Below, in pieces: positions 1 through 6,590 of a stretch of DNA of 10,325 bases. The notes beneath the pieces were generated by a model. The model was not told the origin of the DNA and searched no databases. It saw only the letters and a list, made by a program, of their open reading frames with translations. The first letter of the stretch is position 1. Each line of letters opens with the position of its first letter. A program made the position numbers and the translations under genes. Origin of the DNA: Alphaproteobacteria bacterium (GTDB lineage: Bacteria; Pseudomonadota; Alphaproteobacteria; Rhizobiales; Aestuariivirgaceae); the NCBI GenBank assembly GCA_024639035.1, contig JAHEJE010000075.1:1-10325 (forward strand). The letters are read 5' to 3'.

Positions 1-647
1 GCCAGTTCGCTTTCCGACCGGGCGGTCTGATCGGTGATGTCGACATCCTCGATCCCCAGACCCGCCGCGCCGAGCACATGGCTCAGCAGGACGAAACTGC
101 CGGCTGATTTCTGCCGCGGCATCACCCGGCGGTGCCGGATGTCTGCAACCTTGCGAATGGCCAGAGGATTGCCCTGGGTCACCAGCAGGCCCTGCGTGCG
201 CACCGCCCATTCGACCACCACCACCGGCTGGCCGGCAAGCTGGCGTGTTACATGCTGGCAATTGTACCCGTCTGCCTCGCGCAGGTGGACGCCGGCCGCA
301 CAGGCTTCGCCGCGCTGCATCCGCGACAGGCCATCCAGACTGCTCTCGAACAGCGACGGCAACCCGGCGCCGCTTTCCAGCAGCGCCCATTCGAGCAACG
401 GGTCGTGGCTGCCGGCGACGACCATCTGCGGCTGGCGCAGGATTTCGGTGCCGGCACCATACTGGGTGTTGTTGATGAGCCAGGTATCGATCAGGCCGCG
501 CGGAAACAGGATCTTGCCGGTGACCCGGACATGGGGAATGTCGTTGCTGGCAACCAGATCGTAGATCTTGCGTTCCTTCAAACGCAGATAATCAGCGATC
601 TCCCGGGTCGTCAGCAGCTCATGATCGTCACCGGCTTTCAGGCGCAT
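1..647 (-). CDS. HTH/PBP-like ligand-sensing transcriptional regulator (C-terminus cut off)
   Basis: Reverse-strand reading gives 215 residues without a stop before the window edge. Residues 11-57 form an excisionase/MerR-type helix-turn-helix (LLTTREIADYLRLKERKIY, then a wing-like stretch with VTGKILFP and a terminal DTWL), suited to binding DNA. From about residue 75 a periplasmic-binding-protein-like domain begins, with VVAGSHDPLLEWAL, SLDGLSRMQRGEACAAGVHL and READGYN. This pairing is known from cytoplasmic regulators related to molybdate/tungstate-binding proteins (COG1910-like), which sense a small ligand, often an oxyanion; the ligand here is inferred only from family. The ATG at 647 is chosen because the frame has a stop at 689-687 and no other start codon in between; the ribosome binding site is weak (GGAAG about 10 nt upstream). 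An inverted repeat sits 27-61 nt upstream. The genes it controls may lie to the left, outside the window. Confidence 0.85.
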   Translation of the reverse strand, partial: MRLKAGDDHELLTTREIADYLRLKERKIYDLVASNDIPHVRVTGKILFPRGLIDTWLINNTQYGAGTEILRQPQMVVAGSHDPLLEWALLESGAGLPSLFESSLDGLSRMQRGEACAAGVHLREADGYNCQHVTRQLAGQPVVVVEWAVRTQGLLVTQGNPLAIRKVADIRHRRVMPRQKSAGSFVLLSHVLGAAGLGIEDVDITDQTARSESEL

Positions 648-673
648 CGGGCAGGCTTCCGCTGGCGGATGGA

Positions 674-708
674 CAACCCGATCACCTTAGGGTCAGGCGA
701 TCGGGTTG
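674..708. promoter_or_regulatory. Perfect 10-bp inverted repeat upstream of the regulator
   Basis: CAACCCGATC (674-683) is repeated in inverse as GATCGGGTTG (699-708), with 15 nt between. It lies between the DUF992 stop and the regulator start. No T-run follows on the minus strand, so a classical terminator is unlikely. An autoregulatory operator for the regulator encoded just downstream is the simplest reading; a stem-loop in the leader RNA is the alternative. Confidence 0.45.
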
Positions 709-735
709 GTGAAGCCATTCTTGTGCCGGATTGCC

Positions 736-1221
736 CTACTGCACCGAATGCAGCGACAGGCCGGAGACGCCGGCTGCGATGTTGAGGCCGGTCTGGCCGC
801 CGACGCTCACCGGCTGCAGGGTCACGGTGCGGTTGAAACCGCCGACCAGGACATTGGCCGTCGCCCCGACACCGGCGGTTGCCTCAGCCGAGGCGCCGAT
901 ATACTGGCCGGCAAGAGAGCCCGAACCAACCTGGCCCGGCGCAACCACCACCCAGCCGATGGTCTGGGCCTGGGTGACACCGATGTCGATACCGATCTTG
1001 GTGATCGATCCGTCATAGTATTCCTGGCGCCCGTCGGAGGCCCGGCTGTAGGTACAGCGCATCGACTTCTTCGACCCGAGGATCAGTCCGATGCCGCCGG
1101 AGACGTCGCACACCAGGGTGCCGATCTTTATCCCGGCGCCGGCAGCTGAAGCAGCAGTGCTCAACGTCGCGACGGACAGGCCAAGGCCCACGATACCGGC
1201 TGCAATTGCTATTTTTTTCAT
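736..1221 (-). CDS. DUF992 domain secreted protein
   Basis: A 161-residue exported protein of unknown function. Residues 1-26 are a clear Sec signal peptide (MKK, hydrophobic core, cut expected after ASA). The mature part matches the DUF992 pattern: GIKIGTLVCDVSGG, GSKKSMRC, a YDGSITKIGIDIGVT stretch, then GSLAGQYIGASAEATAGVGATANVLVGG and LQPVSVGGQTGLNIAAG near the C-terminus. The only two mature cysteines (38 and 56) are placed to form a disulfide. The family is common in alphaproteobacteria and has no established role; a periplasmic or outer-surface location is inferred. The start at 1221 is preferred over an in-frame upstream start at 1257 because a good Shine-Dalgarno (GGAAGGA) lies 6-7 nt before it and the signal peptide begins exactly there. 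It has its own 231-nt upstream region, so it is probably transcribed alone. Confidence 0.88.
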   Translation of the reverse strand: MKKIAIAAGIVGLGLSVATLSTAASAAGAGIKIGTLVCDVSGGIGLILGSKKSMRCTYSRASDGRQEYYDGSITKIGIDIGVTQAQTIGWVVVAPGQVGSGSLAGQYIGASAEATAGVGATANVLVGGFNRTVTLQPVSVGGQTGLNIAAGVSGLSLHSVQ

Positions 1222-1312
1222 TTTGATCCTTCCAATCAGTCTTCCAGAGGGTTGCACCGCATCTCATAATTCTTGTGCCCGGCGATGAACCGCCTGAGCA
1301 GGCCAAACATCA

Positions 1313-1329
1313 ACCGTGTCAGACACGGT
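1313..1329. promoter_or_regulatory. 17-nt perfect palindrome, probable operator
   Basis: ACCGTGTC-A-GACACGGT is perfectly self-complementary around A1321. It lies 92 nt upstream of the DUF992 start, in a gene-free stretch (1222-1452). Its length and symmetry fit a dimeric repressor site (TetR-, GntR- or MarR-like), but no such regulator is in the window. No convincing sigma-70 promoter was found beside it. Confidence 0.45.
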
Positions 1330-1412
1330 GACCATCACGCTTTGATCGCCAATCTCGACAATTTGATGACCGCCCGGCGGCAAACTTGTCGGTCCGCACA
1401 CACGCAATAATC

Positions 1413-1439
1413 GCATGCCGATCGCTGTTCGGCAATTGC
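1413..1439 (-). terminator. Possible weak hairpin after the aminotransferase gene
   Basis: TGCCGA (1416-1421) pairs with TCGGCA (1429-1434) across a 7-nt loop, and flanking GCA/TGC can extend the stem with a small bulge. Outside this, CGCAAT (1403-1408) also pairs with ATTGCG (1435-1440). It begins about 15 nt after the aminotransferase stop on the minus strand. The tract that follows is only moderately T-rich, so termination is uncertain. Confidence 0.3.
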
Positions 1440-1452
1440 GATTTTCCCTAGG

Positions 1453-2655
1453 TCAACTCAGATTGCCGCAGAACCGCTGGATGCGCGTGCAGGCTTCCTC
1501 GAGCGCCTCGGTCGAGGTGGCATAGGAGATGCGGAAGAACGGCTCCATGCCGAACGCCGCCCCGTGCACCGCCGCCACGCCCTCGGCCGCCAGCAGTTCG
1601 GTGACGAACTCCTCGTCGTTGGAGATCGTCTTGCCGTCCGGCGTTGTCTTGCCGATCGCCCCGGCACAGCTGGGGTAAACGTAAAATGCCCCCTCCGGCG
1701 TCGGACACGACAGCCCGGTCGCCTGGTTCAGCATCGACACCACCAGATCGCGGCGCTCCTTGAACACCGTGTTGTGCTCGGCGATGAAGTCCTGCGACCC
1801 GTTCAACGCCTCGACCGCGGCCCACTGGCTGATCGAACTCGGGTTCGACGTCGACTGCGATTGCAGCTTGGCCATCGCCTTGATCAGCACCTGCGGTCCG
1901 GCGGCAAATCCGATCCGCCAGCCGGTCATGCAATAGGCCTTCGACACCCCGTTCATCGTCAGGGTGCGGTCGTAAAGGCCCGGTTCGACCTGGGCCGGGG
2001 TGACGAATTCGAAGTCGTCATAGACCAGGTGCTCGTACATGTCGTCGGTCAGCACCCAGACATGGTCGTGGCGCATCAGCACATCGGTCAGCTTCTTCAT
2101 GTCGTCGCGACTGTAGGCGGCGCCGGACGGATTGGAGGGCGAGTTGAAGATCAGCCATTTGGTCTTGTCGGTGATCGCCCGTTCCAGCACCTCCGGCTGC
2201 AGCTTGAAATTGTCCTCCAGCCGGGTTTCGACGAACACCGGCGTGCCGCCGGCCAGCAGCACGATGTCGGGATAGCTGACCCAATAGGGCGCCGGGATGA
2301 TCACCTCATCGCCCGGATTGAGCGTCGCCACCAGGGCGTTGAACAGGACCTGCTTGCCGCCGGTGCCGACCGTCACCTGGTTCGGTTCATACTCAAGGCC
2401 GTTGTCGCGCTTGAACTTCGCGATGATCGCCTGCTTGAGTTCGGCGACGCCGTCGACGGCGGTATATTTCGTCTTGCCGGCGCGGATCGCCGCCATCGCC
2501 GCTTCCTTGATGTTGTCGGGCGTATCGAAGTCCGGCTCACCGGCCGATAGCCCGATGACATCCTGCCCGGCGGCCTTCAGCTCCATCGCCTTCTGCGAAA
2601 TGCCGATCGTGGCGGATGGCTGGATACGGTTCATGGCGTCGGCGATAAAGCCCAT
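1453..2655 (-). CDS. aatA: Aspartate aminotransferase, class Ib (PLP-dependent)
   Basis: A complete 400-residue cytosolic fold-type I aminotransferase that swaps amino groups between aspartate (possibly also prephenate/aromatic substrates in this subgroup) and 2-oxoglutarate. Visible marks in order: GEPDFDTP (39-46), KTKYTAVDG (61-69), the PLP-contacting GTGGKQ (97-102), NSPSNPSG (171-178, counterpart of NPxNPTG), DDMYEHLVYD (204-213), the Schiff-base lysine K239 in SKAYCMTGWRIGFA, and the substrate-carboxylate arginine R375 in FRISYAT. The Ib signature usually reads SKxYAMTGWR; here Cys replaces the Ala. Length matches the family. The ATG at 2655 has AAGGA about 10 nt upstream and gives the normal MGFIADAMNRIQPS start; the frame stays open to 3051, but that extension runs antisense to the monooxygenase and is spurious. 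Divergent from the FAD monooxygenase; no pathway link between them is evident. aspC is an alternative name. Confidence 0.95.
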   Translation of the reverse strand: MGFIADAMNRIQPSATIGISQKAMELKAAGQDVIGLSAGEPDFDTPDNIKEAAMAAIRAGKTKYTAVDGVAELKQAIIAKFKRDNGLEYEPNQVTVGTGGKQVLFNALVATLNPGDEVIIPAPYWVSYPDIVLLAGGTPVFVETRLEDNFKLQPEVLERAITDKTKWLIFNSPSNPSGAAYSRDDMKKLTDVLMRHDHVWVLTDDMYEHLVYDDFEFVTPAQVEPGLYDRTLTMNGVSKAYCMTGWRIGFAAGPQVLIKAMAKLQSQSTSNPSSISQWAAVEALNGSQDFIAEHNTVFKERRDLVVSMLNQATGLSCPTPEGAFYVYPSCAGAIGKTTPDGKTISNDEEFVTELLAAEGVAAVHGAAFGMEPFFRISYATSTEALEEACTRIQRFCGNLS

Positions 2656-2686
2656 CGGTCTCGTGTCCTTTTGCTGGCAGGTGGGA

Positions 2687-2715
2687 TTGATTGCTGCCGG
2701 TGTAGAACCTAACCT
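2687..2715 (+). promoter_or_regulatory. Candidate sigma-70 promoter for the FAD monooxygenase
   Basis: TTGATT (2687-2692) and TAACCT (2710-2715) are 17 nt apart, giving a start of transcription near 2722 and a leader of about 28 nt to the chosen ATG. Read by eye only. Confidence 0.4.
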
Positions 2716-2727
2716 GTCGGCCCGCAA
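2699..2727 (-). promoter_or_regulatory. Weak candidate promoter for the aminotransferase
   Basis: On the minus strand TTGCGG (2727-2722) and TACACC (2704-2699) are 17 nt apart, 44 nt before the aminotransferase ATG. The -10 is poor. It overlaps the opposite-facing candidate at 2687-2715, so the two would compete for polymerase. Confidence 0.25.
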
Positions 2728-2749
2728 GCCGTAAGACATGGAAACTTGC

Positions 2750-3916
2750 ATGACCGGACCAAAAAACGCCGCCATCGCCGGAGCCGGCATCGCCGGGCTG
2801 GCCGCGGCCATCGCCCTGGCCCGCAAAGGGTTCGATGTCGGCGTCTTCGAACGTGCCGAACAGATCAAGGAGATCGGTGCCGGATTGCAGGTCGGACCGA
2901 ACGCCGCCGCCGCCCTGGAGGCCATCGGCGCCTGGCAGGCGGTCGCGCCGGTCACCCATGCTCCCCACGCCGTGGTCATCCGCGACGGCCAGACCGGTCG
3001 CCGGCTGGCGTCCATGCCGCTCGGCGACGACTTCGCTACCCGTTTCGGCAAACCCTACCGGGTCGCCCTGCGCGCCGACCTCCTGGGCGCCCTGCTCGAG
3101 GTCGCCCGTAGCATGGTGAACATCGAGATCCATACCGGTGCCGTGGTCACCGGGGTGACGAAACGCGGTCAGACGGCACTCACCTTCACCCGCCGCGATG
3201 CCGTGCCGGCCGACATCGCCATCGGCGCCGATGGCATTCGCTCAGCGCTTCGCCATCAGCTCGAGCCGGGCCGGCTGATCAGCAGCGCCGGGCATACCAT
3301 TTTCCGGGCCCTGATCCCGCTGGACCAGGCCCCCGCTGCAGTCGACACCGAGAACGTCATCCTGTGGCTGTATCCCCGTGGCCATGTCGTGCAATACGTG
3401 CTGCCCGGCGCCAGGCTGAATGTCGTTGCCGCACACCAGACCGCCGCCAACCTGTCGGGCTGGAACACCGTGGCCGACGGCCAAGAGGTGACCGACTGTT
3501 TCAGCCGCGCCTGCACAGAGCTTGCGGACCTGCTGGCGGTCGTTGCGGAATGGCGCAAGTGGGCCGGCCGCGACCTGCAGCCGTCCGAAACCGGGCTCAG
3601 CGGCAATGTCACCCTGATCGGCGATGCCGCCCATGCCACCCTGCCCTATCTCGCCCAGGGCGCCGCCATGGCGCTTGAGGACGCCGCCATCCTGCCGCGC
3701 TTCGTCACCCGTGAAACCGCCGACGTCGCACAGGCTTTGCGGGCCTTCGAAGACCATCGCCGCGACCGTACCAACCGCATCATCACCCAGTCGCGACGCA
3801 GCGGTGAAACCTACCACCTGGGCGGGTTGAAGGCAAAAGCGCGCAACCTTGTCTTGCAAGGCTTGCCGCCCAGCGCGTTCCATTCTCGGCTGAGCTGGAT
3901 CTACAACTGGCCGTGA
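2750..3916 (+). CDS. FAD-dependent monooxygenase (salicylate / 3-hydroxybenzoate hydroxylase-like)
   Basis: A 388-residue group A flavoprotein hydroxylase, which uses NAD(P)H and O2 to hydroxylate a ring or similar activated substrate in the cytosol. Residues 9-26 carry the ADP-binding GAGIAG Rossmann motif (positions 11-16), followed by the acidic-end FER. GADGIRS (159-165) is the DG motif that contacts FAD and NAD(P)H. LIGDAAHATLPYLAQGAAMALEDA (around 289-312) is the GD motif binding the FAD ribityl chain. The ending (RLSWIYNW) is like salicylate 1-monooxygenase relatives. The true substrate cannot be read from the sequence, and no ring-cleavage gene is nearby. The ATG at 2750 is preferred because GGAA lies 6 nt upstream and the Rossmann strand follows at once; an in-frame ATG at 2738 would add four residues but has no visible Shine-Dalgarno. 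Confidence 0.9.
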   Translation: MTGPKNAAIAGAGIAGLAAAIALARKGFDVGVFERAEQIKEIGAGLQVGPNAAAALEAIGAWQAVAPVTHAPHAVVIRDGQTGRRLASMPLGDDFATRFGKPYRVALRADLLGALLEVARSMVNIEIHTGAVVTGVTKRGQTALTFTRRDAVPADIAIGADGIRSALRHQLEPGRLISSAGHTIFRALIPLDQAPAAVDTENVILWLYPRGHVVQYVLPGARLNVVAAHQTAANLSGWNTVADGQEVTDCFSRACTELADLLAVVAEWRKWAGRDLQPSETGLSGNVTLIGDAAHATLPYLAQGAAMALEDAAILPRFVTRETADVAQALRAFEDHRRDRTNRIITQSRRSGETYHLGGLKAKARNLVLQGLPPSAFHSRLSWIYNWP

Positions 3917-3993
3917 TCGCGCCCGCAGCGTTAGGGTTCCGGCAATCATGTTTCGCTTTTTTTCAGCCGATGCCTACCCCATTTCGGCCGGCG

Positions 3994-4022
3994 TTTACCG
4001 GCTCTCCAAGGTTTTCCATTAA
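3994..4022 (+). promoter_or_regulatory. Candidate promoter giving a near-leaderless kinase mRNA
   Basis: TTTACC (3994-3999) and CATTAA (4017-4022) are separated by 17 nt. Transcription would start near 4029, only about 3 nt before the kinase ATG, which agrees with the absence of a normally spaced Shine-Dalgarno. Read by eye; both hexamers are imperfect. Confidence 0.3.
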
Positions 4023-4031
4023 CATCGGTGG

Positions 4032-6077
4032 ATGGCGAAGGGTAAGGGAAACAAGAGCGTATTCGGCAGAAAGAGCCTGAAACGGCACTTCTTCGGCAAG
4101 TCGCTGGTTGTCGGCCTGTGCCTGCTGTCGCTCACCATGACCGCGCTGTTCGCCATGCTGTCGAGCTACGGCACGCACCACAACGAACGCCAGGCGCTGC
4201 GCCTTGCCCGCTCCATCGATGCGGTTGCGGTCTTCACGTCCAGACCAAACCACCTGCAGCATTTCCTGCGCAACATCCGCGACGCTGCTGCCGCATCGCA
4301 GATCGTCGTGGTGTCCAAGCACAACCTGGAGATCACCGCATCCACCGACCCTCGCTTTGCCGGGCCAGGTGGCCGCAAACTGCCACCGGCCCTGCGTTCA
4401 GCCGTTGCACATGCCTTTGCCACCAACGTGTTTCATCCCACGGTGCGGCTGCCGTCTGGAGCCTCCTACGCCATCCTGCCGCTGTCCTCCGCAGCCGGTC
4501 AGCTTGACGGCGATTACCCTTACGGCCTGGCTGAGCCGATGATGCCGAAGTGGTATGGATTGGTCGATGCAGCGATTCCGTCCCTGCCAGACCGCATCTG
4601 GTCGCCGTCCAGTCATTTGCTGAAACCGTTCAGCACCCAGGCCCGCACTTACTCCGGCGCCATCATCGTCCGCCACGGCAGTCTGACCACCGGCGGCCTG
4701 CTGCTCGATGTGCTGATCGAGACATCCGCTCTGATCATCATCTGCTTCATCGCCCTCATCGTCGCCGGCTGGAGCATCTGCCGGCGCTATGTCACACGCC
4801 CGGTAAACGAACTGGGGCACGTACTGGCAAAGCTGCGCAGTGGCGACCGCCAGGCCAGGGCGCCGCGCTTCAGGGTGCGCGAATTCGACCGCCTGGCCCG
4901 GCAATGGAACAGCTTGCTGAATTCCCGCCAGTCCGCCGAACAGCACAACGAGGTGTTTTCCACCATCATCGAGAACGTTCCCGTCGGCATCGAGGTCTCG
5001 ACCCCCGACGGCCGCATCGAGTACGCCAATCCGGCATTTCAGAAGATGTGCGGCAAGCCGCTGATGGAGATCGTCGGCAAGACACCGGCGCAGATTTTCC
5101 GCAGCGAAGGCATGGACGCAACGGTTCTTGCTGAGGCTGAGAACCACATCGGCGCCGGCCGGCCGTGGCGCGGCGAGATCAGGTCGCGGATCGCATCCGG
5201 CAAGACCGCCGTCTTCGACGTCCACCTGCGGCCGGTCATCGATGCCCAAGGCAAGGCCGGCAAAGTGGTCGCAGTCCGCCAGGACATCACCGAACGCATC
5301 GAATACCAACAGGCGCTTATCCAGGCCAAACGCAAATCCGACGCGGCCGACAAGGCGAAGTCCGATTTTATCAACCGCCTGAGCCACGAGTTGCGCACGC
5401 CGTTCAACGCCATCATCGGCTTTGCCTCGCTCATCTACAATCAGCAGGCCGGTCCGATCAGCAACCCGACTTATCTCGAGTTCGCAACTTTGATCGAAAA
5501 ATCGGCAAACGGCTTGCTCGCCACCATCAACACGCTGATCGAGCTTTCCCGCATTGTCCAACCGATCAGCAACCGCGGCGATGCAACCATGGGTCCGGGC
5601 TCCACCGTGCACCGGGTCGTGCGCGCCAAGCAGGACAAGGCCGCGGTCTGCCAGGTGACCATGACCCTGCACGACGAACTGGATGGCGCAGGCGTGTTGT
5701 GCGACGAACGCCACCTCCAGTCGATGATCGAAAACCTGCTGTGCAACGCCCTGAAATTCAATCACCCCGGCGGCCGGGTCGATATTACCGTGAAGCTTGA
5801 CGACGAGAACCGCTTCGTCCTCGAAGTCGCCGACACCGGTATCGGCATCGGCCAGGACGATATCGGCCGGATCGCCGAACCGTTCTTCCAGGCCGCCAAC
5901 GGCGCCGGCCGGGAACACGACGGTCTCGGTGTCGGGCTGACCCTGGTTCAGCACCTGGTCAATATCTACGACGCTGAACTGAAGGTCATTTCAGATCACG
6001 GCACCGGCACCCGGATGAAGATCGTCTTCCCGGCCAACCGCACCGTTGAGCCGGGCAAGACCACCCTGGCAGCCTGA
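4032..6077 (+). CDS. Membrane sensor histidine kinase (HAMP-PAS-HisKA-HATPase), PleC/DivJ-like core
   Basis: A 681-residue inner-membrane kinase. A basic N-terminus precedes membrane helix 1 (about 24-46), a periplasmic sensor of roughly 175 residues without a recognised fold, and helix 2 (about 225-249). A HAMP-like linker follows (250-300, RRYVTRPVNELGHVLAKL), then a PAS domain (about 306-425: IIENVPVGIEVSTPDGRIEY, closing with VVAVRQDITERIEYQ). HisKA spans about 443-508 with the phospho-acceptor H452 in SHELRTPFNAIIGFASLI. HATPase_c holds the N box (ENLLCNALKFN, 567-577), G1 DTGIGIG (601-607), FF (618-619) and G2 GLGVGL (631-636). The DHp stretch with GPISNPTYLEFATLIEKS resembles the DivJ/PleC group, which acts on DivK-type receivers in the CtrA network; this assignment is inference. 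No response regulator is adjacent, so it is an orphan kinase. Start: the next in-frame Met (residue 36) is inside helix 1. Confidence 0.9.
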   Translation: MAKGKGNKSVFGRKSLKRHFFGKSLVVGLCLLSLTMTALFAMLSSYGTHHNERQALRLARSIDAVAVFTSRPNHLQHFLRNIRDAAAASQIVVVSKHNLEITASTDPRFAGPGGRKLPPALRSAVAHAFATNVFHPTVRLPSGASYAILPLSSAAGQLDGDYPYGLAEPMMPKWYGLVDAAIPSLPDRIWSPSSHLLKPFSTQARTYSGAIIVRHGSLTTGGLLLDVLIETSALIIICFIALIVAGWSICRRYVTRPVNELGHVLAKLRSGDRQARAPRFRVREFDRLARQWNSLLNSRQSAEQHNEVFSTIIENVPVGIEVSTPDGRIEYANPAFQKMCGKPLMEIVGKTPAQIFRSEGMDATVLAEAENHIGAGRPWRGEIRSRIASGKTAVFDVHLRPVIDAQGKAGKVVAVRQDITERIEYQQALIQAKRKSDAADKAKSDFINRLSHELRTPFNAIIGFASLIYNQQAGPISNPTYLEFATLIEKSANGLLATINTLIELSRIVQPISNRGDATMGPGSTVHRVVRAKQDKAAVCQVTMTLHDELDGAGVLCDERHLQSMIENLLCNALKFNHPGGRVDITVKLDDENRFVLEVADTGIGIGQDDIGRIAEPFFQAANGAGREHDGLGVGLTLVQHLVNIYDAELKVISDHGTGTRMKIVFPANRTVEPGKTTLAA

Positions 6078-6086
6078 CGCCACACC

Positions 6087-6106
6087 CCGCTGGCGTTAAC
6101 CAGCGG
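6087..6106 (+). terminator. Short GC-rich hairpin after the kinase stop
   Basis: CCGCTGG (6087-6093) pairs with CCAGCGG (6100-6106) over a 6-nt loop, starting 10 nt after the kinase stop. There is no T-run, so it is at best a weak or factor-aided terminator. Its right half overlaps the CtrA-like box and an alternative hairpin (GTTAACC 6095-6101 with GGTTAAC 6105-6111), so the symmetry may owe more to protein binding than to termination. Confidence 0.3.
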
Positions 6107-6114
6107 TTAACCAT
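6096..6114 (+). promoter_or_regulatory. CtrA-type binding box (TTAA-N7-TTAA)
   Basis: TTAA (6096-6099) and TTAA (6107-6110) are exactly 7 nt apart, the full CtrA consensus known from Caulobacter and other alphaproteobacteria. The second half extends to TTAACCAT (6107-6114), the usual half-site octamer. A third TTAA follows at 6120-6123. The box is 108 nt before the start of the small membrane gene at 6219 and is the natural control site for it. No good -35 is visible nearby, as in many CtrA-dependent promoters; AATAAT (6154-6159) is a possible -10. Binding is not shown by sequence alone. Confidence 0.55.
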
Positions 6115-6218
6115 TCGCCTTAATTTCGCCGCCACATTACCCCGCGACGCGCCAATAATGGTTTTTCTGTCGCCGCAGTGTGGAGGCATTCTGGCACCAT
6201 CAATCAATAGGTGCGGCC

Positions 6219-6578
6219 ATGAAATTATCGGCAATGACAGCTCAACAAAGCCATGCGCTTCCCGGACATGCAGCCGGCAGCAGCATGCTTCCGATCCATT
6301 CCATGAGCGCCCAGACGCGACACATCCTGCAGGCGCACCGCAACGGCAGCCTGCACAATCAGCGCATACTCTCCATTTTCGCAATCGTCCTGACGGTTGC
6401 GATTGCCTGCGCCCTGCTGCTTGTGGTTTCTTCGGGCACCGCGTTTGCAGCACCGCTCGGCGCCGCCGGCATCTTCGTCGGCCAGACCACCGCCGCGGCT
6501 GCCGTCGGCCTGTCTTTGACCGCAGGCATCATCGCGGCCTTCACCGTCATCCACCTGTCGCTGTCCTTGCGGCGCTGA
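6219..6578 (+). CDS. Small two-helix membrane protein, unknown function
   Basis: A 119-residue protein that I do not recognise. About 48 polar N-terminal residues rich in His, Gln, Ser and Met (including HALPGHAAGSSM and SAQTRHILQAHRNGSLHNQ) precede two hydrophobic helices, about 50-73 (ILSIFAIVLTVAIACALLLV) and about 93-116 (AAAAVGLSLTAGIIAAFTVI), joined by an Ala/Gly-rich loop; it ends SLRR. This predicts a small inner-membrane hairpin with both ends on the same side. The ATG at 6219 is chosen for AGGTG 5 nt upstream; an in-frame GTG at 6180 lacks a binding site. The gene follows the histidine kinase after 141 nt that hold a hairpin and a CtrA-type box, so it is likely a separate unit under cell-cycle control (inferred). 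Its 3' end faces the M48 peptidase gene with 12 nt between. Confidence 0.72.
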   Translation: MKLSAMTAQQSHALPGHAAGSSMLPIHSMSAQTRHILQAHRNGSLHNQRILSIFAIVLTVAIACALLLVVSSGTAFAAPLGAAGIFVGQTTAAAAVGLSLTAGIIAAFTVIHLSLSLRR

Positions 6579-6590
6579 CTGTTTCGCTTC

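Noticed and set aside
132..785. Plus-strand open frame of 217 codons
   Set aside because: It runs antisense to the HTH/PBP regulator, whose minus-strand protein has clear domain motifs; the plus reading has low-complexity shadow composition.
1236..1310. 24-codon minus-strand frame (MFGLLRRFIAGHKNYEM...) ending 14 nt before the DUF992 start
   Set aside because: No Shine-Dalgarno and no evidence of coding; its place right after the palindrome is noted, but it could easily be chance.
1564..2550. Plus-strand open frame of 328 codons
   Set aside because: Antisense shadow of the aminotransferase; His/Arg-rich without domains.
2656..3051. N-terminal extension of the aminotransferase
   Set aside because: The extension is antisense to the FAD-binding part of the monooxygenase, has no family counterpart, and a good start with Shine-Dalgarno exists at 2655.
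3242..3949. Minus-strand open frame of 235 codons
   Set aside because: Antisense to the monooxygenase GD-motif region; no recognisable protein.
3957..3963. Run of seven T after the monooxygenase, as a terminator
   Set aside because: No stable stem could be found just before the T-run.
4398..5954. Minus-strand open frame of 518 codons inside the kinase gene
   Set aside because: The plus strand carries complete HisKA and HATPase motifs; the long antisense frame is a known effect of high GC at third codon positions.
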